NCBI GenBank assembly: GCA_016125275.1 | Contig: WGMB01000003.1 | Coordinates: 1,802,375-1,866,374, forward strand | From: Acidobacteriota bacterium | GTDB taxonomy: Bacteria; Acidobacteriota; Terriglobia; Bryobacterales; UBA6623 | Length of the DNA stretch: 64,000 bases | Reading direction: 5' to 3' | Shown: one piece after another, positions 38,414 through 47,891 of the stretch | Layout of the letters: each line of letters opens with the position of its first letter | How positions within the stretch are numbered: position 1 is the first letter of the stretch | Position numbers and translations under genes: made by a program | Notes under the pieces: generated by a model | Seen by the model: only the letters and a program-made list of their open reading frames with translations | Database searches by the model: none | What the model was told of the DNA's origin: nothing

Positions 38414-39517
38414 TCAGGGCTCGGGCTCGGTCGGGGGCTCGTCGGGCAGCGGCTGCACGTCGTCGATCTCGGCGAACGAGATGGAGGCCTCGGCGGAGAA
38501 CTTGCGGTAGAGCCGGAACTCCACATTGTTGCGGCTGATCTCGCGGCCGGCGCGCATCCGCACCTCGGCCTTGAGCGGCAACAGGAACTCGCTGCCGTTG
38601 ATGTCGATGTAGTCGTAGTCGAGCCGCGTGGTGGCCCGGTGGATCGGGAAGCTCGGCGGAATGTCCTGCGCCTCCATGGCGATGCGCAGGGTCCGCTCGG
38701 TCTCCTTGTCGACATAGATGAGGCCGCCGTAGGCGGTGACGATCTCTTGGCGGGCGGGATCGTTGGGCCCGTCGCCGTAGGTCAGCCGCCAGCGGGAGCC
38801 GCTGCGCGTGACCCGAAAACTGAAGACGTAGACCGGTCGCGCCCGGAGCAGCGAGTGCCGCGCCCAGACGAACTGCGCGCCCGAGCGAGGCTCGAAAAGC
38901 TCCCGCAGCATGCTGCCGAACTCGCCGGTGCTGGTCGCCCCGCCGACCTCGTCGATCTTGCGCTCGCTGACCTGGTTGTTCACGCTGACGAGCTCGTAGT
39001 TCTCCGAGCCGTCGATGTAGCTGACCCGGGTCTTGAGCTCATCCATCTTGAGCCAGTCCATCTCGAGGCCGCTGGGGTCGAGATAGCGCCGGGTGATCTG
39101 CAGGCACAGAAAGTCCGGCAGGCGCTCGGTATATTCCAGCGCGGCGCGCCGGGCTTCTTCGATGATGCGCTTCTGCTCCTCTTCCGAGGGAGGCGGAGGC
39201 CCCGCCGGCTGCTCCTGCACGACCGCCTGCTGGGGCGGAGGCAGCGCCTGGCTCTCCTGCTGCAGGCGGCGCAGCTCGGCGACGGTCCGCGGTCCCACGC
39301 CCAGGCCCACAAACTCCTCGACCGTGCGGTCATCGAGCGAGAAGGCGAGTTGCTGCCCCTTGAGGTACTTGGCGACGTCTTTGTCGCTGAGACCCTGCGT
39401 GATCGAGGAGCGCAGCAAGTCTCGCAGTTGATCGAAGCGCAGGCCCGCCTGCGCCGACAGTCCGAACGCAAAAAGAACGGCTATTGCGAGGAGCTTGCGC
39501 ACGATCACCCCACTCAT
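38414..39517 (-). CDS. Exported hypothetical protein with helical and beta-rich parts
   Basis: The protein has 367 residues. Signal peptide (RKLLAIAVLFAFGLSAQA) may begin at the GTG at 39502 instead of ATG 39517. After a small helical region (25-85: QLRDLLRSSITQGLSDKDVAKYL, DRTVEEFVGLGVGPRTVAELRR) comes a Pro/Gln linker and a long beta-rich C-terminal domain of repeated charged strands (YVFSFRVTRSGSRWRLTY, GLIYVDKETERTLRI, DYDYIDINGSEFLLPL). The latter resembles an outer-membrane lipoprotein-sorting-like (LolA/LolB) fold used in many acidobacterial exported proteins. Function unknown; no operon partner is clear. Confidence 0.7.
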   Translation of the reverse strand: MSGVIVRKLLAIAVLFAFGLSAQAGLRFDQLRDLLRSSITQGLSDKDVAKYLKGQQLAFSLDDRTVEEFVGLGVGPRTVAELRRLQQESQALPPPQQAVVQEQPAGPPPPSEEEQKRIIEEARRAALEYTERLPDFLCLQITRRYLDPSGLEMDWLKMDELKTRVSYIDGSENYELVSVNNQVSERKIDEVGGATSTGEFGSMLRELFEPRSGAQFVWARHSLLRARPVYVFSFRVTRSGSRWRLTYGDGPNDPARQEIVTAYGGLIYVDKETERTLRIAMEAQDIPPSFPIHRATTRLDYDYIDINGSEFLLPLKAEVRMRAGREISRNNVEFRLYRKFSAEASISFAEIDDVQPLPDEPPTEPEP

Positions 39518-39588
39518 TGTACGGACGCGCCGACGGCGCGCACGGATTCCTGTGATTGCTTACGCACGAAACGCCTCGGCGGGTCCTG

Positions 39589-39594
39589 TATAAT
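39589..39594 (+). promoter_or_regulatory. Putative -10 element of the DUF3500 gene
   Basis: A TATAAT at 39589-39594 lies 41 bases before the ATG at 39635. TTGCTT at 39556-39561 would be 27 bases away, too far for a standard -35, so only the -10 is supported. Confidence 0.45.
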
Positions 39595-39634
39595 TGGCCC
39601 TGTTCCGCACGAGCCTGTTGCGAGGAGAACCGCG

Positions 39635-40714
39635 ATGTCGAAGACACTCAAGCTACGCCTGTTCATTCTGGCGATCACCGTCGCCGTGGGAGTGGGAGCG
39701 TACCACAAGTCCACCGAGGACATGATGGTCGACGCCGCCCAGGCGTTTCTGAAAACCCTGACGGCGGAGCAGCGCTCGCTGGCCGTCGCCGACTTCAAGT
39801 CCAACCAGCGGGAGAACTGGCACTTCGTGCCGGACAGCAACTTCCAGGAGACCTACAAGTACCCGCGGCCGGGCCTGACCTACGGCAAGATGGACGGCTA
39901 CCAGAGGCACTTGGCCGACGCGCTGCTGTCGGCGAGCCTGAGCAAGGTCGGCTTCATCAAGGCCAAGACGATCATGAGCCTGGAGGACGTGTTGCGGATC
40001 AAGGAAAAGGACACGACCGGCCGGCGCGATCCGCTCAAGTATTACTTCCGGGTCTACGGCGAGCCGTCCAAGGACGGGGCCTGGGGCTGGCAGGTGGAAG
40101 GCCACCACATTTCGCTGCACTTCACCCTCAAGGGCGGCAAGCTGATCTCGACCACGCCGACCTTCTACGGCGCCAACCCGCACGAGGTGGACATTGAGCC
40201 GCGCAAGGGCCTGCGCCCGTTGGCGTCGGAAGAGGATCTCGGCTTCGCGCTGATGAGCTCGTTGAACGAGAAGCAGAAGGCCAAGGCGCTGGTGGCCAAG
40301 GAAGCGTACAAGGACATCCTGACGGCGGCCGACACGCGCGCCAAGCTCGAGAATCAGCCGGCCGGCCTGCCCGCTTCCGAGCTGACGGCCAAGCAGTACG
40401 AGATGCTGCTGGGGCTGATCGAGGAGTACGCCTCGAACGTGCCCGCCGAGATCACCGCCAAGCGCATGCAGCAGGCCAAGTCCACCGCCAAGAACAAACT
40501 GATGTTCGCCTGGGCGGGCGCGACCAAGCCCGACATCGGCGACTACTACCGCATCCAGGCGCCGACGTTCCTGATCGAGTACGACAACACGCAGAACGAC
40601 GCCAACCACACGCACACCGTGTGGCGGGACTATGACGGCGACTTCGGCCGCGACATGCTGGCGCTGCACCACCGGATGTTCGACCACGGCCTGGGCGTGG
40701 CCGCCGCCGACTAA
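39635..40714 (+). CDS. DUF3500 family exported protein
   Basis: The protein has 359 residues, start supported by GAGGAG at 39622-39627. A short N-terminal hydrophobic anchor (LRLFILAITVAVGVGAY) is followed by the DUF3500 domain: QRSLAVADFKSNQRENWHFVP, WGWQVEGHHISLHFTL, PTFYGANPHEV and the terminal YRIQAPTFLIEYDNTQNDANH with HTVWRDYDGDFG. The His and Asp residues are conserved in this family, which lacks an established activity, although it has been proposed to be a hydrolase. The gene stands alone. Confidence 0.88.
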   Translation: MSKTLKLRLFILAITVAVGVGAYHKSTEDMMVDAAQAFLKTLTAEQRSLAVADFKSNQRENWHFVPDSNFQETYKYPRPGLTYGKMDGYQRHLADALLSASLSKVGFIKAKTIMSLEDVLRIKEKDTTGRRDPLKYYFRVYGEPSKDGAWGWQVEGHHISLHFTLKGGKLISTTPTFYGANPHEVDIEPRKGLRPLASEEDLGFALMSSLNEKQKAKALVAKEAYKDILTAADTRAKLENQPAGLPASELTAKQYEMLLGLIEEYASNVPAEITAKRMQQAKSTAKNKLMFAWAGATKPDIGDYYRIQAPTFLIEYDNTQNDANHTHTVWRDYDGDFGRDMLALHHRMFDHGLGVAAAD

Positions 40715-40761
40715 CGGGCCGCAAACGCCCCACAGCGAGGGGGCGAGGATCTTTCGTCGAT

Positions 40762-40785
40762 AGGGCATGCTGAAAGGCATGCCCT
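40762..40785 (+). repeat. Perfect inverted repeat over the PfpI start codons
   Basis: Nine-base arms (40762-40770 and 40777-40785) pair perfectly around a six-base loop. Both candidate ATG codons (40767 and 40779) lie inside the arms. Confidence 0.6.
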
Positions 40786-41495
40786 TTGACGTTGGGTTCG
40801 TCGTTTTCCCGCGGCTGACGCTGCTCGACCTAGCGGGACCCTATGAGGTCTTCGGGCGAGTTCCCGAGGCTCGCTTGCACTTGATCGCCCGGGACCGCCG
40901 GCCGGTCCGTAGCGAGCACGGACTGACGATCGAACCCACCGCGATCTTTGCGGAAGCGCCCGCCTTGGATCTGCTGTGCGCGCCGGGCGGTCCCGGCGTG
41001 AACGCGGCGCTCGACGATGAGGCGACGCTGGATTTTCTGGCGCAGGCGGGAGCCGGGGCCCGCTACGTTACCTCGGTGTGCACGGGCTCCCTGCTGCTCG
41101 GCGCCGCCGGTTTGCTGGTCGGCAAGCGGGCCGCCTGCCACTGGGCGTCCAGGCAGTTTCTGACGATGTTGGGAGCCATCCCGGTGGCCGAGCGCGTCGT
41201 GGTCGACGGCGCCACGATCACCGGCGGCGGCGTGACGGCCGGCATCGACTTCGCGCTGCGCGCCGTGGCGGAAATTTTTGGCGAGCCGACGGCGCAGGGC
41301 ATCCAGTTGATGATGGAGTACGCGCCGGCGCCGCCGTTCGAGAGCGGGACGCCGGAGACGGCTCCCGCGCCTGTCTTGGAAGCCGTACGCGACCGCTTGC
41401 GGGCCCAGCAGGCCGACCGGGAAGAGCGGTTGGCGCGGCTGGCGGCCCACCGCAAAATCGTCCCTCATGAGCGGGGAGCGGCGGGCCTAGAATAG
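40767..41495 (+). CDS. DJ-1/PfpI family protein (isonitrile hydratase-like)
   Basis: The protein has 242 residues. It has the class I glutamine amidotransferase-like fold with nucleophile C105 in SVCTGS, an early acidic segment (GPYEVFG), and the GGPGVNA oxyanion turn. The order VTSVCTGSLLLGAAGLLVGK and ACHWASRQFL match the isonitrile hydratase (InhA) group, which hydrates isonitriles to N-substituted formamides. No DNA-binding domain follows, so it is not a GlxA-type regulator. The second ATG at 40779 starts exactly at the conserved FDVGFVVFP, so it may be the true start. Confidence 0.88.
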   Translation: MLKGMPFDVGFVVFPRLTLLDLAGPYEVFGRVPEARLHLIARDRRPVRSEHGLTIEPTAIFAEAPALDLLCAPGGPGVNAALDDEATLDFLAQAGAGARYVTSVCTGSLLLGAAGLLVGKRAACHWASRQFLTMLGAIPVAERVVVDGATITGGGVTAGIDFALRAVAEIFGEPTAQGIQLMMEYAPAPPFESGTPETAPAPVLEAVRDRLRAQQADREERLARLAAHRKIVPHERGAAGLE

Positions 41496-41499
41496 GTCC

Positions 41500-42576
41500 A
41501 TGACTCGACGCTCCCTCCTGGCCGGCGCACCCTTGGCCGCCGCCGCCGGCGCCGCCCAGGCGCAGTCCGGCCCTCGCAACATGGCGATTTCCAGCAGCAA
41601 CGGGATGGTCTGCTGCAACCGCGTGTTGCAGATGCTCAACGCGGGGCACGACACGCTCGACGCCGTGGTCGCCGGCGTGAACATGGTGGAGGTCGACCCC
41701 GAGGACACCAGCGTCGGCTACGGAGGCTTGCCGAACGAGGACGGCGTGGTGGAGCTCGACAGTTGCCTGATGCACGGGCCGACGCGGCGAGCCGGAGCGG
41801 TGGGTGCGCTGCGCGGAATCAAAACGCCCTCGAAGGTGGCGAAGTTGGTGCTCGAGCGGACCGACCACGTGATGCTGGTGGGCGAGGGAGCGCTGCGGTT
41901 CGCCAAGGCGCACGGCTTCCAAGAAGAGGAGCTGCTGACCGAGCGCGCGCGGCTGGCTTGGCTGACCTGGAAGGAATCGCTCGGCACGGACTGGGGCCCC
42001 GGGCTGGACGCGCCGCCGGACCAGGGCAACGCCCGCCTGCGCGAGCTGTTTCCCGATGCGCGGCCGGAGTGGTTCGCCTGGGCGCGGGAGGTGGCGACGA
42101 ACCCGCCGACGGGCACCATCAACTGCCTGGCGCTGAACGCCAAGGGCGAGATGTCCGGTTGCACGACGACGAGCGGGCTGGCCTGGAAGATTCCGGGCCG
42201 GGTAGGCGACTCGCCGATCATCGGCGCGGGCTGCTTCGTGGATCAGGAAGTGGGCGCGGCGGGCTCCACGGGGCGCGGCGAGGAGAACATCCGCATCTGC
42301 GGCGCTCACACGATCGTGGAGAACATGCGCCACGGCATGAGCGCCGAGGAGGCCGTGCTCGACGCTATCCGGCGCGTCGCCCGCAACTACGACAACGACC
42401 GCGCCCGGCTGGAGAAGTTCGACCTGTTCTTCTACGCCCTGCGCAAGGACGGCCAGCACGCCGCGGCGACGTTGTGGGATCGCTCGGCCAATTCGCCGAA
42501 GCGGCGGCAGTACGTGGTCAACGACGGCTCGGGCTCGCAGTTGGCGGATGCGAGCTACCTGCTGGAGAGAGGTTAG
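41500..42576 (+). CDS. Tat-exported N-terminal-nucleophile asparaginase / N4-glycosylasparaginase
   Basis: The protein has 358 residues. A short Tat-like signal (TRRSLLAGAPLAAAAGAAQA) precedes the Ntn-hydrolase. Self-cleavage should occur before T206 in TGTINCLAL, where T206 becomes the N-terminal nucleophile. The family segments SVGYGGLPNEDGVVELD, CTTTSGLAWKIPGRVGDSPI and GAGCFVD match aspartylglucosaminidase (AGA) more closely than plain isoaspartyl peptidases. It would cleave the GlcNAc-Asn bond of glycoasparagine, or L-asparagine. It ends 5 bases before the convergent aldolase. Confidence 0.92.
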   Translation: MTRRSLLAGAPLAAAAGAAQAQSGPRNMAISSSNGMVCCNRVLQMLNAGHDTLDAVVAGVNMVEVDPEDTSVGYGGLPNEDGVVELDSCLMHGPTRRAGAVGALRGIKTPSKVAKLVLERTDHVMLVGEGALRFAKAHGFQEEELLTERARLAWLTWKESLGTDWGPGLDAPPDQGNARLRELFPDARPEWFAWAREVATNPPTGTINCLALNAKGEMSGCTTTSGLAWKIPGRVGDSPIIGAGCFVDQEVGAAGSTGRGEENIRICGAHTIVENMRHGMSAEEAVLDAIRRVARNYDNDRARLEKFDLFFYALRKDGQHAAATLWDRSANSPKRRQYVVNDGSGSQLADASYLLERG

Positions 42577-42581
42577 CGCCT

Positions 42582-43349
42582 TCAGCCGCGGAGCTCTTTC
42601 GCCACGCCCTGCACGCCGGCCCACAGCAGCGCCAAGTCCACGGCGCAGCTCACGACTTTCATGCCGTGCTCGATGGCGACCTTCGCGAAGGCGGCGTTGC
42701 GCACGTGGATGGCCGGCATCTTGCCGTGGTCGTTGCAGGCCTGCACGACCTCGTCGATGGCGCCGAGCAGCTTGGGATGGTCCCACTGCCCGCCCACGCC
42801 GAGCGAGATCGAAAGATCAGCCGGGCCGATGAACAGCGAGTCGAGGCCTTCGACGGCGGCCAGCTCGTGGCGCGCCTCCAGACCTTTCACGGACTCGATT
42901 TGGGCGAAGATCAGCGTCTCGTCGTTCATGTGACGGATGATCTCGCCGAACGCCACGTTCTGGTAACCCACCTGCGGAGCGCCGAGACCGAACCCGCGTA
43001 CGCCGCGCGGCGGGAACTTGGCCCAGCTCACGGCGTTGCGCAGTACGTCCGGCGACTCGACGCGCGGAAAGATGATGCCCTCGGCGCCGCCGTCCAGAGC
43101 GCGCGCCACCAGATCGTACTGGAAGTCGGCGACGCGCAAAATCGGGCTGACCGGGGTCTGCAGGCAGGTCTTGGTGATTTCCTGCAGCGTCTCGGTGGTG
43201 AAGGGCCCGTGCTCGGCGTCCAAAAACAGCCAGTCGAATCCCGCCGCGGCGGCCATCCGAGGGAACTCGGTGGTGGTCAGTTGGTTCTGACCGATGCCGA
43301 GCGCGACGCCGCCTTCACGGACGAGCTTCTTGACGGGATTCAGACGCAT
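42582..43349 (-). CDS. HpcH/HpaI aldolase family protein
   Basis: The protein has 255 residues. The fold is a phosphoenolpyruvate-binding TIM barrel. Visible features are FLDAEHGPFTTE with catalytic His47, FPRVESPDVL, QIESVKGLEA with the metal Glu, and FIGPADLSISLG with the metal Asp. Such class II aldolases cleave 2-keto-3-deoxy or 4-hydroxy-2-oxo acids to pyruvate and an aldehyde, so it could act downstream of a sugar-acid dehydratase such as that at 4670-5758, but it is far from that unit. Substrate unknown. Confidence 0.92.
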   Translation of the reverse strand: MRLNPVKKLVREGGVALGIGQNQLTTTEFPRMAAAAGFDWLFLDAEHGPFTTETLQEITKTCLQTPVSPILRVADFQYDLVARALDGGAEGIIFPRVESPDVLRNAVSWAKFPPRGVRGFGLGAPQVGYQNVAFGEIIRHMNDETLIFAQIESVKGLEARHELAAVEGLDSLFIGPADLSISLGVGGQWDHPKLLGAIDEVVQACNDHGKMPAIHVRNAAFAKVAIEHGMKVVSCAVDLALLWAGVQGVAKELRG

Positions 43350-43377
43350 CGGGCCCAGTATCGCATGGGCGGGGGCC

Positions 43378-44409
43378 TCAGGCGGCGGAGCGCTTGAGCT
43401 GGCCGCAGGCGGCGTAAATATCCAATCCGCGAGGCCGTCGGACGAAGCACGGCAGGGAGCGCTCGACGATCTGGTGAAAGCTGTCGACGCGCTCGGGCGA
43501 AGGCGTCTCGAAGTCGATGCCGGGGCCGGGGTTGAGGGCGATCAGGTTGACCTTGGCCTTGAGCTGGCCCAGCAACGAGACCACCCGCCGGGCGTCGTCG
43601 TCGGAGTCGTTGACGCCCTTGAGCAGCACGTACTCGAACATCAGCCGCTCCCAGGGCCGCACAGGGTAGCCGCGGCAGACGTCGATCAGATCCGCCAATC
43701 GGTACTTCTTGGTGATTGGCATCAGCCGCAAACGCTGTTCCTCGGTGGAGGCGTTGAGAGAGATCGCCAGCTTGGGGCGAATCTCGTGGCGGCCGAGCTC
43801 TTCGATCCGCGGGATGATGCCGGAGGTCGAGACCGTGATGCGGCGCAGCGGGATGCCGACGCCCTTGTCGTCAGCCATCAGGCGAACGGCCTTCATCGCG
43901 TTGTCGAGATTGAGCAGCGGCTCGCCTTGGCCCATCATCACGATGTTGAGGGGGCGCGTGCGGGGCTCGAGAGCGTGGGCGCGGCACAAGGCCAGCACTT
44001 GGCCGATGATCTCGCCGGCGGTCAAATGGCGCTCCAGCCCGAGCAAGGCCGTCAGGCAGAACTTGCAGTCCACCGGGCAGCCGACCTGCGAGGAGATGCA
44101 CAGGGTGTCTCGGCGCTGCTCCGGGATGAAGACCGCCTCGATGGTTTTGGAGTCGGCCAAGCCGAGCAGGTACCGGACCGTTCCGTCGGCGGCGTGAACG
44201 GCCTGAGCGGTGGCCGGCAGGCCCCAATCGTGGTCCCGGGCCAAGCTCTCCTGCAGAGACCGGGGCAGCGTCGTGGATTCCTCGATGCTCCCAAGTCGTT
44301 CTCGATAAAGAGAATGGTAGAGCTGCCGGGCGCGGAAAGGCTTCGACCCGAGGCCGTCGACGACCTTTTCCAGGTCGCTAAGCTCTTTCCCGACAAGGGC
44401 TTCCCGCAT
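43378..44409 (-). CDS. rlmN: 23S rRNA (adenine-2503-C2)-methyltransferase
   Basis: The protein has 343 residues. It is a radical SAM enzyme that methylates C2 of A2503 in 23S rRNA and A37 of some tRNAs. The cluster cysteines are C111, C115 and C118 in [10 protein letters not shown]. The mechanistic cysteines are C104 (TLCISSQ) and C335 in the terminal [16 protein letters not shown] is the SAM-contact run. Start ATG at 44409 gives the normal N-terminal helical domain. It is divergent from the M16 gene with 64 bases between. Confidence 0.96.
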   Translation of the reverse strand: MREALVGKELSDLEKVVDGLGSKPFRARQLYHSLYRERLGSIEESTTLPRSLQESLARDHDWGLPATAQAVHAADGTVRYLLGLADSKTIEAVFIPEQRRDTLCISSQVGCPVDCKFCLTALLGLERHLTAGEIIGQVLALCRAHALEPRTRPLNIVMMGQGEPLLNLDNAMKAVRLMADDKGVGIPLRRITVSTSGIIPRIEELGRHEIRPKLAISLNASTEEQRLRLMPITKKYRLADLIDVCRGYPVRPWERLMFEYVLLKGVNDSDDDARRVVSLLGQLKAKVNLIALNPGPGIDFETPSPERVDSFHQIVERSLPCFVRRPRGLDIYAACGQLKRSAA

Positions 44410-44473
44410 CTCCTCATTCTAGCCGGAACAGCTTTCGTCCCGTGCTAGCATCAGAGTTCCAGCCCGAAGTTCC

Positions 44474-45766
44474 ATGACTGAAGAGCTACTCCCTCACGCG
44501 GACGCAAACGTCCGCAAGACCACGCTTTCAAACGGGCTCCGCATCGTCAGTGAAGAGATGCCCCACGTCCGTTCGGTCGCGGTTGGTATTTGGGTCGGTC
44601 AGGGTTCTCGTCATGAACACGAACAGGACCATGGCCTGACGCATTTTGCCGAACATATGGTCTTCAAGGGCACCGAGGAACGCTCAGCGGAGGACATCGC
44701 CTGCTCGATCGACGCGATCGGCGGACACTTGGACGCGTTCACGACCAAGGAGAGCGTGGCCTTTACGGCGAAGGTCCTCGACGAGCGGCTGCCGCTGGCG
44801 CTGGACATCGTCTCGGACATGACCCTGCGGCCGGCTTTTCGAGAAGAGGACATCGAGAAGGAAAAAGGCGTCGTTCTCGAAGAGCTGAAGATGGACGAGG
44901 ACAACCCCGACTACCTCATCCACGACCTGTTCTCCTCGAGCTTCTGGCGCGGGCACGCCTTGGGACGTTCGATCATCGGGACGAAATCGTCGATCCAGGC
45001 CTTTGAGCAGCGGCAACTGCGCCGCTTCTTCGAGGGGGCCTTTCAGCCCGCGCACCTGCTGGTGACGGCCGCCGGCCGGCTGCAACATGACGCTTTCGTG
45101 AAGCTGGTGGACGAACGCTTCGGCGGCATGGCGCCGCGCGTCGTGGAACCGGCCGCGCCGCCGCCGGCGCCCACGCCGTCCATTACTCTGCGCGACAAGC
45201 CGGCGCTCGAGCAGTTGCACCTCTACCTCGGCGTCGGCGCGCATGCCATGGCCGACCCGCGGCGCTTCTCCGCCTACGTGCTGAGCACGCTGCTGGGCGG
45301 AGGCTTCAGCTCGCGGCTGTTCTTGAAGATTCGCGAGCGCGCGGGCCTGGCCTACGCGGTCTACTCCGATCTGAACCTGTACGCCGACACCGGCTATCTC
45401 TCCGTGTACGCCGGGACCTCCCTGGAGGCCTTGCCCAAGGTGCTCGAGTACGTGATGCGGGAGTTCCGCGACGTGAAGGACAACTTGGTGCCGGCCGAAG
45501 AGCTGCGGCGGGCGAAGGATCACCTGAAAGGCAGCCTGATGCTGAGCTTGGAGTCGACGTCCAGCCGCATGTCGAACTTGGCGCGGCAGGAGAAGTACTT
45601 CGAGCGCTCCTTCTCCCTCGACGAGGTGGTCGACCGCATCGAGCAGGTCACGGCCGAAGAGGTCCGGGATCTCGCCGCCGAATGGTTCCAGCAGGAGCGG
45701 ATTGCGGCGGCCGTGCTGGGAGACCTGCGCGGCGTGGGGATCGATCGCGAGCAGCTAGCCTGCTGA
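44474..45766 (+). CDS. M16 family zinc peptidase (processing peptidase-like)
   Basis: The protein has 430 residues, a single-chain M16B subunit. The inverted zinc motif HxxEH is at 57-61 (HFAEH), and the distal Glu lies in KGVVLEELKMDEDNPDY. The C-terminal M16_C domain holds LGGGFSSRLFLKIRERAGLAYAVYS (the R/Y pair that fixes the substrate). No signal peptide is visible, so it is probably cytosolic. It degrades short unfolded peptides and is related to mitochondrial processing peptidase beta. It is followed by a YihY gene on the same strand. Confidence 0.94.
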   Translation: MTEELLPHADANVRKTTLSNGLRIVSEEMPHVRSVAVGIWVGQGSRHEHEQDHGLTHFAEHMVFKGTEERSAEDIACSIDAIGGHLDAFTTKESVAFTAKVLDERLPLALDIVSDMTLRPAFREEDIEKEKGVVLEELKMDEDNPDYLIHDLFSSSFWRGHALGRSIIGTKSSIQAFEQRQLRRFFEGAFQPAHLLVTAAGRLQHDAFVKLVDERFGGMAPRVVEPAAPPPAPTPSITLRDKPALEQLHLYLGVGAHAMADPRRFSAYVLSTLLGGGFSSRLFLKIRERAGLAYAVYSDLNLYADTGYLSVYAGTSLEALPKVLEYVMREFRDVKDNLVPAEELRRAKDHLKGSLMLSLESTSSRMSNLARQEKYFERSFSLDEVVDRIEQVTAEEVRDLAAEWFQQERIAAAVLGDLRGVGIDREQLAC

Positions 45767-45815
45767 AACGCTTCGGCGCGTGCCATCCTAGGGATCGAGG
45801 ACGGGAGCGTTCGGC

Positions 45816-46673
45816 TTGCTGCGCCTTCGAGAGATCCCTGCAACATTGGGCGAGGCTCTGCACGGGGCCATCCACGACAACTGCTTTCTGCTCGCGAAGG
45901 CCGCTTCGTACTCGGCCGCGCTGTCGCTGTTTCCCGGTCTGATCGTCCTCACCGCCATCCTGTTCCGGGGCAACGCCTCGGAGACGCTGCGCGATCTGTC
46001 GCAGGCGATGGGCAACGTGCTTCCGCCACAGGTGCACAGCATGCTGTCGGCGTATCTTTCGGTGGAGGCCGAGCGCTCCTGGCTGGTGCTGACGGTGGCG
46101 ACGCTGGCGGCGGTGATCTTCGCGGCGGACTTGATGGGGAGCCTGATGGAGGGCTTTCGGGCTGCTTACCACGCGCCGCGCCGGGCTTCGCTGTGGAAGG
46201 ATTATTGGATCTCGGTGGCGCTGGTCTTCCTGTCGATCTTTCCGCTGGCGGCGGCCAACGCGGGCATCATCCTTTCGCGACAGATCGAAGCCTGGGCGGC
46301 GCAGACGTTCGGGCCGGCGCGCTGGCTGGCGGAGACCTCGCGGCTGTCGTGGTGGACGATTGCGCTGGCCACCTTCACGCTGATCCTGTCGTTCCTCTAC
46401 TACGTGGCCCCCAATCGGCGGCAACGATGGCGGGACGTTTGGCCGGGAGCGGCGTTGGCGGCCTCGCTGCTGGCCCCGACAACGGGCCTGTTCACCTTCT
46501 ACGTGCAACGGATCGCGCGCTACCGGGAGCTGTACGGCAACCTCTCCACGCTGGTGGTGCTGATGATCTGGACCTACATGGTCAGCGTGATCGTGATGCT
46601 GGGCTGCGAGTTCAACGCGGCCCGCGAGAGGCGCCTGGGAACCCTGCCGCCCAGGCCCCGCGAGACGGCGTAG
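45816..46673 (+). CDS. YihY/BrkB-family inner membrane protein
   Basis: The protein has 285 residues with six hydrophobic helices. The start is a TTG at 45816 with GGGAG at 45803-45807. Family features are LLAKAASYSAALSLFPGLIV in helix one and the late LYYVAPNRRQRWRDVWPGAA, followed by LYGNLSTLVVLMIWTYMVSV. YihY proteins were once called ribonuclease BN but are membrane proteins with no proven activity. It lies 49 bases after the M16 peptidase. Confidence 0.92.
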   Translation: MLRLREIPATLGEALHGAIHDNCFLLAKAASYSAALSLFPGLIVLTAILFRGNASETLRDLSQAMGNVLPPQVHSMLSAYLSVEAERSWLVLTVATLAAVIFAADLMGSLMEGFRAAYHAPRRASLWKDYWISVALVFLSIFPLAAANAGIILSRQIEAWAAQTFGPARWLAETSRLSWWTIALATFTLILSFLYYVAPNRRQRWRDVWPGAALAASLLAPTTGLFTFYVQRIARYRELYGNLSTLVVLMIWTYMVSVIVMLGCEFNAARERRLGTLPPRPRETA

Positions 46674-46703
46674 GCCGGCGGGAACCTCGCTAAGCTGGTA
46701 CTC

Positions 46704-47720
46704 GTGCCGGTCACCCATCGCCCCAGCGAGCCCTCCGACTACCGTGCCATCGCGGCGCTGATGGTCGAGGCCCTGGAGGTCCCAGCCGACGCCGTGTCGC
46801 TCGACCGCCGCCTGTTCGACTGGAAGTGCTGGTCGCCGCACCCTTCGACCGAGCGCAGCCGCGGTGTGCTGCTCTACCAGGACGACAAGCTGCTGGCCTA
46901 CTGCGGCGGTTGGCCGATCCGGCTCGCCGGGGAGGGCGGCGCGTGGGAAGCCACCCATACGATCGACTGGGTGGGCCGTGCTGACGCGCCCGGCGCAGGA
47001 TTGCAGGCCCTGAAGTTGCTTACGCGCGGCTGCGGCGCGGTGTTTTCCGTGGGCGGCAGCGAGATCACCCAGAAGATCCTGCCGATTTTCGGCTACAAGC
47101 CGTTCAACCGCATCGTACTGGCGAGCCGACCGTTGCGCTGGGCGCAGCCGGCGTTGGCTCGAGGCCTGGATTGGAAGACTCCGGCGCGGGTGGCGCGCAA
47201 CGTCTGGCGGCGGCTGCGTCCGGGCGTGGCGCTGTCGGCGGGATGGAGCGTGCGGCGGGTCGAGCCGGCGGAGGTTCCCGAAGCTTTGTGGCCGGTGGCG
47301 GGTCCGGGCGAGGTCGTCAGCGCGCGCTCGGCGGAGGAGATCGAGCGGCTGCTCGGCTGCCCGGTGTTCGAGGACCCGGGGTGCTTCCTGCTGCTGCGGG
47401 GGGAGAAGCCGGTCGCCTACTTTGCGTTGGCCCACACCCAAGGGCGGGCGAGGCTGCTCGACTACGGGCCCAACGGGCTGGATGAAGAAACGGCGTATCG
47501 CTTGGGCTGCGCGGCGCAAACGCTGGCTCGGGCGTCGGCCGCTGGCAGTGCGGATATTTTGGCGGCGTCGAGCGAAGAGCCGGCGTTGGCGGGCTGGAGC
47601 CGCGCGGGCCTGACGCCGGAGACGGTCGAGCCGATCAAGGTGTGGCGGATCGCGCCGGAGTTGAAGGAGGTCGAGCGGTTTCGGCTGACGCTGATGGATT
47701 GGGATTCCGCGTATTTGTAG
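46704..47720 (+). CDS. GNAT-like acyltransferase domain protein
   Basis: The protein has 338 residues, initiated at a GTG (46704). The N-terminal 120 residues look like a GNAT fold (YRAIAALMVEAL, a DKLLAYCGGWPIRL strand pair, and GLQALKLLTRGCGAVFSVGG in place of the acetyl-CoA loop). The C-terminal half (200-330) has a second similar pattern (GEKPVAYFALAHTQGRARLLDY), so a double GNAT arrangement is possible. Such enzymes often modify polysaccharide or aminoglycan precursors. The substrate is unknown, and the assignment is weaker than for its neighbours. Confidence 0.6.
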   Translation: MPVTHRPSEPSDYRAIAALMVEALEVPADAVSLDRRLFDWKCWSPHPSTERSRGVLLYQDDKLLAYCGGWPIRLAGEGGAWEATHTIDWVGRADAPGAGLQALKLLTRGCGAVFSVGGSEITQKILPIFGYKPFNRIVLASRPLRWAQPALARGLDWKTPARVARNVWRRLRPGVALSAGWSVRRVEPAEVPEALWPVAGPGEVVSARSAEEIERLLGCPVFEDPGCFLLLRGEKPVAYFALAHTQGRARLLDYGPNGLDEETAYRLGCAAQTLARASAAGSADILAASSEEPALAGWSRAGLTPETVEPIKVWRIAPELKEVERFRLTLMDWDSAYL

Positions 47721-47802
47721 GGTCGGAGCGAGTAGCTGGCTTTAGCTGGGTATTCGTGTTCGATGCCGCGAATCCACGGCCCAACCCCAATCGAACCCGA
47801 AG

Positions 47803-47836
47803 CAATGAACCGCCGGGAAATCCCGGCGGCTCATTG
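47803..47836. repeat. Intergenic palindrome A
   Basis: Sixteen-base arms (47803-47818 and 47821-47836) pair with a single A-C mismatch (47809 with 47830) around an AA loop. The core matches palindrome B at 47892-47918, including the position of the mismatch. The 240-base gap between the GNAT-like gene and the cytochrome gene holds only these two elements. Confidence 0.65.
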
Positions 47837-47891
47837 GGCGGCGTTCGATACGGCGAACCGATGGACCTGCCCCAACACGGACAGAAGCAGC

